Below, in pieces: positions 25,122-33,475 of a stretch of 50,411 nt of DNA (its first letter is position 1; every line of letters starts with the position of its first letter). The position numbers and the translations under genes were made by a program. This DNA is from an uncultured Pelagibacteraceae bacterium. Its GTDB lineage: Bacteria > Pseudomonadota > Alphaproteobacteria > Pelagibacterales > Pelagibacteraceae. The notes below the pieces were generated by a model. The model did not search any database. It saw only the letters and a list, made by a program, of their open reading frames with translations, and was not told where the DNA came from. The stretch lies in NCBI GenBank assembly GCA_902582765.1, contig CACHTK010000005.1:1-50411 (forward strand), read 5' to 3'.

Positions 25122-26985
25122 TTTTTTTTACAATGCTTAATATCCCTCCAAAGGAGATTAATATTATTGATATCCAAATCCATATCATAAACGGTTTTAT
25201 TTGATACCTGACATTATAAAATCCATCATTTTTTAATATATTAAACACCAAAAAATTATCAGAATATAATGTCGATTTTATATCGGCCTCACTAGTTATA
25301 GTTTGTGGCTGATCATAAACTCTTACTTCTGGTTTCAGATTGATCGAATTATTTTTGTCTGAAATTTTAAAATTTGCCTCTAAAGACTGGTAATTTTTAC
25401 TTTCATTTACTTTAAGACTTTCAAATTTAATTGTTTTATTTAAAAATTTTCTTTCATCTCCAACTTTCATATTTGATGAGTACTCTTTTGCAAGAACACC
25501 ATTGACTAAAACACTTAAAATAAACAAACTAAAACCGAAATGAGATATTTTTTGAGATAAATTTGTTTTTTTTACTGAAAAATCTTTAATAGTAATTAAG
25601 AAAAGAAAAATACTTGCAATAAAAAGTGGGAGTGAAAATAGATATGAAATTCCAACTCTTTTTAAAAAAATAAAAGAAATAATTATTGATAAAATAAAAA
25701 ATAAAAGCTGCTGTAGATTAATTTTATTTATTTTATCTTTAATCCAATTTAAATTTGGTCCAATTGCCATAAAAATTAAAAAAGGAATCAAAAAAGGTAC
25801 AATTAATTTATGATAAAAAGGGGGACCAACTGAAATTTTATCATTATTTACTACTTCTAGAAATATTGGATAAACCGTGCCAATTAAGACAACTGATAAA
25901 AAAAACATCATAAACAAGTTATTAACTAGAACAGCTGTTTCTTTACTAACAATATAAGTTTTTGTGAAATTGTTTTTGATTTTGTTTTGATAAAAAAAAT
26001 AAATAAAAATAGACAACGTAATTAATATAAATAAAAAACAAAGAATAAAAACTCCCCTTGATGGATCATTTGCAAAAGTATGGATTGAATTTAAAATACC
26101 AGATCTAACTAAAAATGTTCCACTCATACTTAATGAAAAAGTTGTAATTGATAAAATTACTGCCCAGGAATGAAACATTTCTCTTTTTTCCAAAATTAAA
26201 ATAGTGTGAAATAAAGCCGTTAAACAAAACCATGGCATAAGGGATACATTTTCAACTGGATCCCAAAACCAAAAACCTCCCCATCCTAGTTCATAATAAG
26301 CCCATATAGATCCTAATAAAATTCCAATAGATAAAAAAATCCATGAAACCAGTACCCAATTCTTTATATGCTTGGCCCAGGTTTTATTTACAGAACCTGA
26401 TATTAAAGCTGCGAGTGAAGAAGAAAAAATAATAGATGTTCCAACATACCCTAAATATAATATTGGTGGATGAATTGCTAATGCTGGGTCTTGAAGTATT
26501 GGATTTAAACCAGTTCCCTCGTTTGGAATTGGGAATAAACCCATAAAGGGATTTGAGGTAAAAAGAATAAATAATAAAAATCCTGCAATTATTATTTCCT
26601 GAAAAAATAAAGTAAGAATCCTATATTTATTTGAAAGATTTTTTGAGGTAATTGTAAAAATTAATAAAAAAATTGATAATACTAATAACCAAAGAAGTAA
26701 ACTTCCCTCATGGTTGCCCCATGTTCCTGAGATTTTATAGAATAAAGGTTTAGAGGTATGAGAATTAGTATAGACTGTCTCATTACTAAAATCTGAGATT
26801 ATAAAGGCTATTATAAGAGCAATGAAACTTATTATAATCATTAATGATTGAATAGAAATTAGTGAAAAAATTCTTCCACTGACATTTATATTATTTCTAT
26901 TTAATAATATTGGAGATTGAATGATTATTAAAATAGATGACAGTAAAGCAATATAAAGTGAATAATTTCCAATTTGGTTTAGCAT
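25114..26985 (-). CDS. ccmF: haem lyase subunit CcmF
   Basis: This 623-residue, multi-helix membrane protein contains the tryptophan-rich haem-handling segment WGGFWFWDPVENVSLMPW, preceded by the WGNHEGSLLLW motif and followed by conserved His positions in external loops. CcmF with CcmH forms the haem lyase that attaches haem from holo-CcmE to apocytochrome c. The length fits the family (about 630-660). It has a 1-base overlap with ccmE. Confidence 0.95.
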   Translation of the reverse strand: MLNQIGNYSLYIALLSSILIIIQSPILLNRNNINVSGRIFSLISIQSLMIIISFIALIIAFIISDFSNETVYTNSHTSKPLFYKISGTWGNHEGSLLLWLLVLSIFLLIFTITSKNLSNKYRILTLFFQEIIIAGFLLFILFTSNPFMGLFPIPNEGTGLNPILQDPALAIHPPILYLGYVGTSIIFSSSLAALISGSVNKTWAKHIKNWVLVSWIFLSIGILLGSIWAYYELGWGGFWFWDPVENVSLMPWFCLTALFHTILILEKREMFHSWAVILSITTFSLSMSGTFLVRSGILNSIHTFANDPSRGVFILCFLFILITLSIFIYFFYQNKIKNNFTKTYIVSKETAVLVNNLFMMFFLSVVLIGTVYPIFLEVVNNDKISVGPPFYHKLIVPFLIPFLIFMAIGPNLNWIKDKINKINLQQLLFFILSIIISFIFLKRVGISYLFSLPLFIASIFLFLITIKDFSVKKTNLSQKISHFGFSLFILSVLVNGVLAKEYSSNMKVGDERKFLNKTIKFESLKVNESKNYQSLEANFKISDKNNSINLKPEVRVYDQPQTITSEADIKSTLYSDNFLVFNILKNDGFYNVRYQIKPFMIWIWISIILISFGGILSIVKKNG

Positions 26986-27407
26986 TAATTACTCTCTTTT
27001 AATGCCTCTTTCACCTCAGGTGGCATATAATTTTCATCATGTTTTGCTAATATTTTTACCGCAGTTAAAAAATTACGATCTTTTAAAAAACCTTCAGCCA
27101 CAACTCCTTTTCCTTCTTCAAATAAATTTGGAACGGAACCACTATAATTAACGATTAATTCATTTTTAAAGTCAGTTATAACAAAGCTAACTTCAGACTG
27201 ATTAACATTAATTGATTTTTCTTTAACCATTCCTCCAACTCTTATTTTTTTTGATGTCAACTCTGTTAAATTTTTTATTTCTGTAGGTGATTTAAAATAA
27301 ACAACGTTTTCCTCAAGTGATTTAAAAACTAAAAATACAATTAAGATTAATGAAAAGAATATAGATAATATAAAGATGGCTCTTAATTTAACTTTTTTAC
27401 CATACAT
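26985..27407 (-). CDS. ccmE: haem chaperone CcmE
   Basis: This 140-residue protein has an N-terminal membrane anchor and an OB-fold beta-barrel (KKIRVGGMV, then VSFVITDF and [11 protein letters not shown]). The haem-binding motif [10 protein letters not shown] is present, with His123 for covalent haem attachment and Tyr127. It shuttles haem from CcmC to CcmF in the periplasm. Spacing to ccmD is 11 bp. Confidence 0.95.
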   Translation of the reverse strand: MYGKKVKLRAIFILSIFFSLILIVFLVFKSLEENVVYFKSPTEIKNLTELTSKKIRVGGMVKEKSINVNQSEVSFVITDFKNELIVNYSGSVPNLFEEGKGVVAEGFLKDRNFLTAVKILAKHDENYMPPEVKEALKESN

Positions 27408-27418
27408 GAAAATAAAAA

Positions 27419-27652
27419 TTAAATTTTAGATGCAGATGAAGTAGCTAGTATTTCTTTATATGTCTCTTGTTTTTTTGCTATTTCAATTTTATCAGTATCT
27501 AAATTTTCAAAACGAGCCTTGAATTTCTTTTGCTCTTTAACAAGTTGAAGTTTGATTACTGAATATAAAATACAGAAACAAGAAAGAGTAAATGCAAAAG
27601 AAGACCATACATAGAGACCATATCCATTCATGTATAAAACTTCGTTAATCAT
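27419..27652 (-). CDS. ccmD: haem exporter protein CcmD
   Basis: A 77-residue single-helix protein. The [14 protein letters not shown] stretch before the helix is the usual CcmD signature, followed by a charged cytoplasmic tail. CcmD helps release holo-CcmE from the CcmC complex. The ATG at 27652 overlaps the ccmC stop by four bases. An in-frame ATG at 27631 gives a start closer to typical CcmD (MNGYG), so the true start is uncertain. Identification rests partly on gene order. Confidence 0.8.
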   Translation of the reverse strand: MINEVLYMNGYGLYVWSSFAFTLSCFCILYSVIKLQLVKEQKKFKARFENLDTDKIEIAKKQETYKEILATSSASKI

Positions 27653-28356
27653 AATCTATCTAATCCTTTATTTTTTATTTTTATCAGTTCTGTATTATAT
27701 TTCATCAAAAATATCAAAAGCGAAAAAAGTGCAAATGCCGCAGTCATTATACCTAAAGGTAACAGCATGGAAGCATGAATGGAAGTTTCTGTAAAAATAT
27801 TTACTGAAGAAGGTTGGTGCAATGTTGACCACCATTCAACAGAAAATTTGATTATTGGGACATTTATTAAACCAATTATTGCTATGTACGAACTAATCTT
27901 TACAGCTTTTTCCTCATTGTCAGTTACCCTCCAACTTAGAAGAAACATTAAATAGAAAAAAGCAAGTAATAACATTGATGTTATTCTTGCATCCCATGCC
28001 CACCAGGTTCCCCAAGTAGGTTTACCCCAAATGGATCCAGTAACCAAAGCAATAATATTAAAGACAAAACCAGATGGTGCTAAGCTTTTTGTAATTAAAG
28101 AAAGATTCTTATTTTTAAAAACTAAAATACCAAATGACAAAACAGCAATTAAAGAAAAAATTCCAAGAGAAATCCAAGCTGCTGGGACATGCACATACAT
28201 AATTCTCACAGAGTCGCTTTGTTTATAGTCTTCAGGAGAAAGTATTAATGCCTCAACAAGGCCAATGGTTATAATTACTAAAAAAATAATAAATACAAAC
28301 TTTTGTGTTTTATTTATTATTTTTAATAAGTTGTTTGGTTTTAAATACTTAAACAT
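27649..28356 (-). CDS. ccmC: haem transport/ligation protein CcmC
   Basis: This 235-residue protein has six membrane helices. The WGTWWAWDARITSMLLL motif and flanking periplasmic histidines (VHVPAAW and TLHQPSS) define CcmC, which attaches haem to CcmE. It is the first gene of the ccmCDEFGH run. ccmA and ccmB, the ATPase and membrane part of the haem-release ABC complex, are not in this window. Confidence 0.94.
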   Translation of the reverse strand: MFKYLKPNNLLKIINKTQKFVFIIFLVIITIGLVEALILSPEDYKQSDSVRIMYVHVPAAWISLGIFSLIAVLSFGILVFKNKNLSLITKSLAPSGFVFNIIALVTGSIWGKPTWGTWWAWDARITSMLLLAFFYLMFLLSWRVTDNEEKAVKISSYIAIIGLINVPIIKFSVEWWSTLHQPSSVNIFTETSIHASMLLPLGIMTAAFALFSLLIFLMKYNTELIKIKNKGLDRL

Positions 28357-28412
28357 TTTCTGTTATCTATAACACAAATTTAAATTATGAAAATTTTTCT
28401 AGTGGGTTATTC

Positions 28413-28466
28413 TGACCAAGAACACAGAGGGAGATAAAATAAATGGGATTAAAGCATCCTTGGTCA
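28413..28466. repeat. inverted repeat TGACCAAG/CTTGGTCA upstream of ccmC
   Basis: TGACCAAG at 28413-28420 and CTTGGTCA at 28459-28466 are perfect 8-base inverted arms separated by 38 bases in the 182-bp gap between hspQ and ccmC. One arm overlaps the proposed -35 box of the ccm promoter and the other lies just after the expected start site, as a paired operator would. A structured leader RNA or small RNA is the alternative. Also on the plus strand here are very short ORFs (MGLKHPWSKYNLF at about 28443 and MTKVCTKCV at 28494). Confidence 0.45.
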
Positions 28467-28467
28467 A
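28438..28467 (-). promoter_or_regulatory. candidate sigma-70 promoter for ccmCDEFGH
   Basis: On the minus strand TTGACC (28467-28462, five of six consensus bases) is followed after 18 bases by TTTATT (28443-28438, four of six). Transcription would start near 28431, leaving a leader of about 75 bases before ccmC. No other comparably good pair was seen in the gap. Confidence 0.4.
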
Positions 28468-28538
28468 AATATAATTTATTTTAGACATAATCTATGACGA
28501 AGGTTTGCACGAAATGTGTTTAAATAATGTAAATTTGC

Positions 28539-28859
28539 TTAATTAGAAGGCTTAAAGTAACCAGAGCCTTTTTTTCCTGAGAATATCTCGTTGATTAAAG
28601 GGTGTTTAATTGGTTCATCAGAGTCATCCACTAATAAATTTTGCTCAGAAACGTATGCTTCATAAGTGATTTCATCATTTTCAGCTAACAAATGATAGAA
28701 TGGTTGGTCTTTTCTAGGTCTTACGTTTTTTGGGATAGATTGATACCACTCCTCAGAATTGTTAAACTCAAAATCAACATCGTAAATTACACCTCTAAAG
28801 TCGAAGTGCTTATGTTTTACAACGTCTCCAATAGAAAATTTACCTTTTTGAACAGTCAC
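28539..28859 (-). CDS. hspQ: heat shock protein HspQ (YccV-like, hemimethylated-DNA-binding domain)
   Basis: This 106-residue protein is covered by one YccV/HspQ domain: FSIGDVVKHKHFDFRGVIYDVD, then RPRKDQPFYHLLAE and YVSEQNLL, ending in a Gly-rich tail. Family members bind hemimethylated DNA in vitro and in E. coli act as specificity enhancers of Lon protease. The gene is monocistronic, divergent from yciB with a 77-bp gap. An AT-rich region lies before it. Confidence 0.9.
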   Translation of the reverse strand: MTVQKGKFSIGDVVKHKHFDFRGVIYDVDFEFNNSEEWYQSIPKNVRPRKDQPFYHLLAENDEITYEAYVSEQNLLVDDSDEPIKHPLINEIFSGKKGSGYFKPSN

Positions 28860-28920
28860 ACATTAAATATGGATATTTAAAAATAAAAATCAATAAAAAA
28901 AATATAATTGTTTTATTATT

Positions 28921-28937
28921 CTGCTATTATGTAGCAG
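28921..28937 (+). promoter_or_regulatory. hairpin and extended -10 box abutting the yciB GTG start
   Basis: CTGCTA and TAGCAG form a perfect 6-bp stem around TTATG, with the last stem base being the G of the GTG start codon. The same bases contain TGCTATTAT, an extended -10 element (TGnTATnnT) that would place the transcript start on or near the GTG. Either the start is sequestered in a hairpin or the mRNA is leaderless. No Shine-Dalgarno is seen. Confidence 0.4.
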
Positions 28938-29488
28938 TGAATAAATCTGTTTTAAAATTTGTTACTGATTTAGGGCCTTTGGTAATTTTTTTTTATTTTT
29001 ATTATAATAACGATAAAAACTTAATTGTTGCAATACCTCCACTTATAGTTGCAACTATAATAGCTGTTTTAATTATGTGGATTGTTGAAAAAACAATTCC
29101 AAAAGTACCACTAATTAGTGGAATATTAATCACATTATTTGGTGGTTTAACAATTTATTTTGATGATCCAATATTTATTTACATGAAACCAACAATAATT
29201 AATATTTTGTTTGGTCTTGCATTAATGTTTGGCAAATACTTTACAAATGAACCAGTTTTAAAAAAATTACTTGGAAAATCTATGCCATTAAGTGATGAAG
29301 GATGGGAGATTTTAAATAAAAGATGGACGTACTTCTTTTTTGGATTAGCGATTTTAAATGAAATAATTTGGAGAACTCAATCAGAAGAATTTTGGGTTAA
29401 CTTTAAAGTTTGGGGTATGTTGCCAATAACCTTTATTTTTACAGCTTTTCAAATAGGTTTAATAAACAAATACAAACTGAATGAATAG
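28937..29488 (+). CDS. yciB: intracellular septation protein A family (YciB)
   Basis: This 183-residue inner-membrane protein has about five helices and the family landmarks FVTDLGPLVIFF, the GGLTIYFDDPIFIYMKPTI segment, LSDEGWEILNKRWTYFF and NEIIWR. YciB influences cell-envelope synthesis and septation; the biochemical role is unclear. It starts with GTG at 28937, the only in-frame option that keeps the conserved N-terminus. It overlaps the next gene by 8 bases. Confidence 0.93.
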   Translation: MNKSVLKFVTDLGPLVIFFYFYYNNDKNLIVAIPPLIVATIIAVLIMWIVEKTIPKVPLISGILITLFGGLTIYFDDPIFIYMKPTIINILFGLALMFGKYFTNEPVLKKLLGKSMPLSDEGWEILNKRWTYFFFGLAILNEIIWRTQSEEFWVNFKVWGMLPITFIFTAFQIGLINKYKLNE

Positions 29489-29819
29489 AAATTTAAAATT
29501 AGTAGTAAATAATACGAATAAAGATGAAGGTAAAAAACTTTTTTTTGAGAGAACGGAATTAAAAATTATTTTAGATCTTTATGCAAAAATGGTTTCTTCG
29601 GGTAATTGGAAAGATTATGGCCTATCGATTTCCGGCAAACAAGTAAGTTTTAGTGTTTTTAAAAATGCTACTGAAAAAGCTATATATAAAATTTGTAAAA
29701 ACTTTAAGCCTTCAAACAAAAATCTTAAATATTTAATTACAGATACTAATGGCAAGATACTAAAAAATTCCTACGATCTTAAGATATTGTTGAATAAAGT
29801 TGATTGGAAAAAAATTTAG
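29481..29819 (+). CDS. DUF2794 family protein
   Basis: This 112-residue protein resembles the alphaproteobacterial DUF2794 family: FFERTELKIILDLYAKMVSSGNWKDYGLS, then VSFSVFKNATEKAIYKICK and a KYLITDTNGKILK strand. Function unknown. It is a small soluble protein that overlaps yciB by 8 bases, so it is translationally coupled to it. It ends 3 bp from the stop of the convergent Bax-inhibitor-like gene. Confidence 0.85.
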   Translation: MNRNLKLVVNNTNKDEGKKLFFERTELKIILDLYAKMVSSGNWKDYGLSISGKQVSFSVFKNATEKAIYKICKNFKPSNKNLKYLITDTNGKILKNSYDLKILLNKVDWKKI

Positions 29820-29822
29820 GTT

Positions 29823-30581
29823 TTATCTTCTTTGACCGAATAATCTTAAAAGCATTATAAATAGGTTTATAAAGTCTAAGTATAAAGTTAAGGCACCCAT
29901 AACAGCTTTTTTACCCATTAATTCACCGCTGTCAGATGCAGCATACATGTTTTTAATTTTTTGTGTATCGTATGCAGTTAAGCCAACAAATACTAAAACA
30001 CCAATTATTGATATCGCAAAATACATCATTGATGATTTTAGGAATATATTTACAACAGATGCAATTATAATTCCTATTAAACCCATCATTAAAAAAGATC
30101 CCATCTTAGTTAAATCTCTTTTTGTTGTGTAACCATAAATACTCATTGCTCCAAATGTTGCTGAAGAAATAAAGAATACTCTTGTTACACTTAAACCTGT
30201 GTAAACAAGTAATATTGATGAAAGAGATAATCCCATTAATGCAGCAAATACCCAAAAAGTAGTCTGAGCTCTTGAAGCACTCATTTTATTAATTCCAAAA
30301 CTCATGTAAAACACAATTCCTAATGGGGCTAACATTACAATCCATTTTAAACCTGATAAATAAATTGCATTTCCAAATTCTGTTAATCCAACAATTGCTC
30401 CGTTTGGATCTGTTACAACAGACATTTTAAATGATAAAAGTGCTATTATTCCAGTAAGCAAGACACCAGTTGCCATATAGTTATAAACTTTAAGCATGTA
30501 GGCTCTTAAACCTTCATCCATAACAACAGTTTGTTTGGCTGTTGTTGCTTTATTTAAAATATTATCTTTATTGAATTCCAT
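29823..30581 (-). CDS. Bax inhibitor-1/YccA family membrane protein
   Basis: A 252-residue protein with seven hydrophobic helices. The pattern of the BI-1 family is clear: an N-terminal cytoplasmic stretch, YMATGVLLTGIIAL, the GYTTKRDLTKMGSFLMMGLIG core, the LTAYDTQKIKNMY motif after helix six and an acidic/aromatic C-terminal helix (LYLDFINLFIMLLRLFG). These proteins are implicated in ion (calcium/proton) leak and membrane-protein quality control. Monocistronic, convergent with DUF2794 and divergent from the aldo/keto reductase. Confidence 0.9.
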   Translation of the reverse strand: MEFNKDNILNKATTAKQTVVMDEGLRAYMLKVYNYMATGVLLTGIIALLSFKMSVVTDPNGAIVGLTEFGNAIYLSGLKWIVMLAPLGIVFYMSFGINKMSASRAQTTFWVFAALMGLSLSSILLVYTGLSVTRVFFISSATFGAMSIYGYTTKRDLTKMGSFLMMGLIGIIIASVVNIFLKSSMMYFAISIIGVLVFVGLTAYDTQKIKNMYAASDSGELMGKKAVMGALTLYLDFINLFIMLLRLFGQRR

Positions 30582-30652
30582 ATAATTTATATAAGATTTT
30601 TTTTTAGGATTTTCAAGTCTTCAAAATAAATGTAACAAATACTACGTAAATT

Positions 30653-31687
30653 ATGAATTATAAAAAACTAGGAAATACAGACGTAAATGTGAGTACAATC
30701 TGTCTTGGGACAATGACTTGGGGTGAACAAAATACCCAAAATGAAGCATTTGAACAAATGGATTACTCTTTAGATAACGGAGTAAATTTTTGGGATACAG
30801 CTGAACTTTATGCAGTTCCACCAAAAGCTGAAACATATGGTCATACAGAAACAATAATTGGAAATTGGTTTGAAAAAACAAAAAAAAGAAAAGACGTAAT
30901 ACTCGCGTCTAAAGTGGGTGGTCCTAGTAGAAAATATATGAGAAATGGAGAAAATAGCTTTACAGGCAAAAACTTAGAGAATGCTCTCCATGGAAGTCTA
31001 AAAAGATTAAAAACCGATTATATTGATCTTTATCAATTACATTGGCCTGAAAGAAATGTTAATAACTTTGGAAGACTGGGTTACGAACATAAAGAGAATG
31101 ACTGGAATAAATTTGAAGATGTTCTTGAAAACTTAAAAAAATTTATTGGACAGGGCAAAATTAGGTATGTTGGTTTGTCAAACGAAACCCCATGGGGAGT
31201 TATGAATTATCTTCAACTTTCTAAAGATAAAGATCTACCAAGAATGATGTCAATTCAAAATCCATACAGTTTATTAAATAGGTCTTATGAAGTTGGTTTA
31301 GCTGAAGTATCTATCAGAGAAAATATAGGGTGTTTATCATATTCACCTTTAGCTAGTGGTTATTTAACAGGCAAATATAGAAATAAAAAATTTCCAAAAG
31401 GATCAAGAATGGAAAGAGATTTTGATTTTTGGACAAGATATAGAAAACCAAATATGGAAGAGGCTGTTGAAGATTATTACAAAATTAGTCAAAAATTTGA
31501 CCTTGATATGAGTCAAATGTCTATAAAATTCTGTGAAGTTCAAGACTTTATGACTAGTGTAATTATTGGAGCAACAACTATGGAGCAGTTGAAAACTAAC
31601 GTAGAAAGTGTAAAAGTGAATCTTGATAGTGAAGTAATAAAAGAAATTAATAATGTACAAAAAAAATATCCTAATCCATGTCCATAA
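30653..31687 (+). CDS. aldo/keto reductase (Tas-like)
   Basis: This 344-residue TIM-barrel enzyme has the conserved DTAELYAVPP (catalytic Asp and Tyr), ILASKVGG (Lys) and LYQLHWPERNVNNFG (His), and a C-terminal NADPH-binding segment SVIIGATTMEQLKTN. The ELYAVPPKAETYG stretch and the length match the Tas subgroup of NADPH-dependent reductases. Physiological substrate unknown. It overlaps the IalB-like gene by 10 bases and lies 71 bp from the divergent BI-1 gene. Confidence 0.9.
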   Translation: MNYKKLGNTDVNVSTICLGTMTWGEQNTQNEAFEQMDYSLDNGVNFWDTAELYAVPPKAETYGHTETIIGNWFEKTKKRKDVILASKVGGPSRKYMRNGENSFTGKNLENALHGSLKRLKTDYIDLYQLHWPERNVNNFGRLGYEHKENDWNKFEDVLENLKKFIGQGKIRYVGLSNETPWGVMNYLQLSKDKDLPRMMSIQNPYSLLNRSYEVGLAEVSIRENIGCLSYSPLASGYLTGKYRNKKFPKGSRMERDFDFWTRYRKPNMEEAVEDYYKISQKFDLDMSQMSIKFCEVQDFMTSVIIGATTMEQLKTNVESVKVNLDSEVIKEINNVQKKYPNPCP

Positions 31688-32190
31688 TTAAAAAATTACT
31701 TTTAAAAACACTTATATTGACAGTATTTCTAATGACATCTGTCCAGTCAGAAGACTTAACAAAGTTAGGAACTTTTAAAGATTGGAATGCTGTTGCAGTT
31801 TTTAATGAAACTGGAAAAATCTGTTTTGCTTATTCTATACCAGTAAGCCAGTCTCCTAAGGCAAGCAACAGAGAAGCAAGATTATTTGTATCCTTTAGAC
31901 CTGAAGATAAGATTTCTGATGAAGTGAGCATAACATCTGGTTATGATTTTAATCCACAAAACGCAATTTTAGCTACATCGGGTAAATCAAAATTTGAGTT
32001 TGACCTACCACAAAATAAATTTGCTTGGATTTCTAGTGGAAAAACAGAACAAAAAATAATTAAAAGAATGAAAAAGGCATCTAGATTAATGATAACAGCC
32101 TACAAACAAAGTGGCACAAGAACTACAGATGACTATTCATTAATGGGATTTACCAAAGCTTATAACGCTGCAAAAAAAAGCTGCACATAA
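31678..32190 (+). CDS. IalB-like secreted protein (invasion-associated locus B family)
   Basis: This 170-residue protein has an N-terminal signal peptide (KKLLLKTLILTVFLMTSVQSE). The mature part reads FKDWNAVAVFNETGKICFAYSIP, with REARLFVSFRP, a FDLPQNKFAWIS strand and a final Cys, which fits the IalB fold common in alphaproteobacteria. Two Cys (in KICFAYS and KKSCT) could form a disulfide. Function in a free-living cell is unknown; periplasmic. It directly abuts argG, so it lies in that operon. Confidence 0.75.
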   Translation: MSIIKKLLLKTLILTVFLMTSVQSEDLTKLGTFKDWNAVAVFNETGKICFAYSIPVSQSPKASNREARLFVSFRPEDKISDEVSITSGYDFNPQNAILATSGKSKFEFDLPQNKFAWISSGKTEQKIIKRMKKASRLMITAYKQSGTRTTDDYSLMGFTKAYNAAKKSCT

Positions 32191-33375
32191 ATGAAAAAAC
32201 AAAAGAAGATTGTACTCGCCTATTCAGGTGGTTTGGATACGTCTATCATTCTTAAATGGCTTCAGGAAAATTATGATGCTGAAGTTATAGCATACACTGC
32301 TGATGTTGGGCAGGAAATGGATAGAAAAAAAATAATAAAGAATGCAAAAAAATTGGGAGTTAAAAAAATCATTATTCAAGATCTTAAAAATATTTTTGTT
32401 AAAGATTATGTTTACCCAATGATAAGAGGTCATGCTCTTTATGAGGGTGTTTATTTATTAGGGACATCAATTGCAAGACCACTTATTGCAAAAGACCAAA
32501 TTAGAGTTGCAAAAAAATTTAAAGCTTATGCTGTCTCACATGGTTCGACAGGAAAAGGAAATGATCAAGTAAGATTTGAATTGGGATATCATTACTTTGG
32601 TCCTAAAATTAAAATAATTGCGCCATGGAGAATTTGGAAATTAAAATCAAGAACAGATCTAATCAATTATGCAAAAAAACATGGAATACCCATTCCAAAA
32701 GATAAAAAAGGTGCACCACCTTTCTCAGTTGATGATAATTTATTTCATACTTCAACAGAGGGAAAAGTTTTAGAAAATCCTAAAAATTCTGCACCTGAAT
32801 TTATTTTTCAAAGAACAACTTCTCCTGAAAAGGCTCCAAATAAACCAAGCTTTATTACTATTAATTACAAAAATGGTGACCCTGTTGGTTTAAATGGAAA
32901 AAAATTATCTCCAGCAAAAGTTTTGGATAAATTAAATCTATTAGCTGGAAGAAATGGAATAGGAAGAGTGGATTTAGTCGAGAATAGATTTATTGGAATA
33001 AAGTCTAGAGGAGTTTATGAAACTCCTGGAGGAACATTATTGCTTGTGGCACACAGGGCAATAGAATCTGTAACTCTTGATAAAGATACAATGCATAAAA
33101 AAGACAAGGTTATGCCAAGGTATGCAGAACTTGTTTATAATGGTTATTGGTATTCTAAGGAAAGATTTAAACTTCAAAAAATAGTCGATCTAAAAAGAAA
33201 CAAAGTGAATGGATCGGTTAAACTAAAACTTTATAAAGGTAATATTACAATTCAATCCAGACAAACTTCAAGTAATGCTTACTCAATGAAAAAAGTCTCT
33301 TTCGAGGAAAATAAAACTTTCAATAAATCAAACGTTGAAAGATTTATTAACTTTCATAAGAAAAAATTAAGATAA
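32191..33375 (+). CDS. argG: argininosuccinate synthase
   Basis: This 394-residue enzyme has the ATP-pyrophosphatase loop AYSGGLDTSI (residues 10-19), then the GTSIARPLIAK, HGSTGKGNDQVRFE and APWR motifs typical of ArgG. It joins citrulline and aspartate to make argininosuccinate in arginine synthesis. The ATG follows the IalB-like stop without a gap. argH is not adjacent. A probable terminator lies 25 bp downstream. Confidence 0.96.
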   Translation: MKKQKKIVLAYSGGLDTSIILKWLQENYDAEVIAYTADVGQEMDRKKIIKNAKKLGVKKIIIQDLKNIFVKDYVYPMIRGHALYEGVYLLGTSIARPLIAKDQIRVAKKFKAYAVSHGSTGKGNDQVRFELGYHYFGPKIKIIAPWRIWKLKSRTDLINYAKKHGIPIPKDKKGAPPFSVDDNLFHTSTEGKVLENPKNSAPEFIFQRTTSPEKAPNKPSFITINYKNGDPVGLNGKKLSPAKVLDKLNLLAGRNGIGRVDLVENRFIGIKSRGVYETPGGTLLLVAHRAIESVTLDKDTMHKKDKVMPRYAELVYNGYWYSKERFKLQKIVDLKRNKVNGSVKLKLYKGNITIQSRQTSSNAYSMKKVSFEENKTFNKSNVERFINFHKKKLR

Positions 33376-33400
33376 AAAAAAGAAATTATTTTCCAATGAT

Positions 33401-33424
33401 AAAAGACTCCAGTTGGGTTTTTTT
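33401..33424 (+). terminator. probable terminator after argG
   Basis: AAAAGACTC and GGGTTTTTT can pair as a 9-bp stem with two G-T wobbles around CAGTT, the 3' arm being a seven-T run. It starts 25 bases after the argG stop and precedes the photolyase-like gene. The track's TTG start for that gene falls in this hairpin, another reason to reject that start. Confidence 0.5.
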
Positions 33425-33475
33425 GAGCTCTTTACATTTTTCAAATTTAAATTATTAAAAATAAAATTTAAAATT

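Noticed and set aside
33413-33475. TTG-started N-terminal extension of the photolyase-like gene
   Set aside because: It overlaps the terminator-like hairpin and T-run after argG and translates to Phe/Lys-rich filler; the ATG at 33476 begins the conserved domain.
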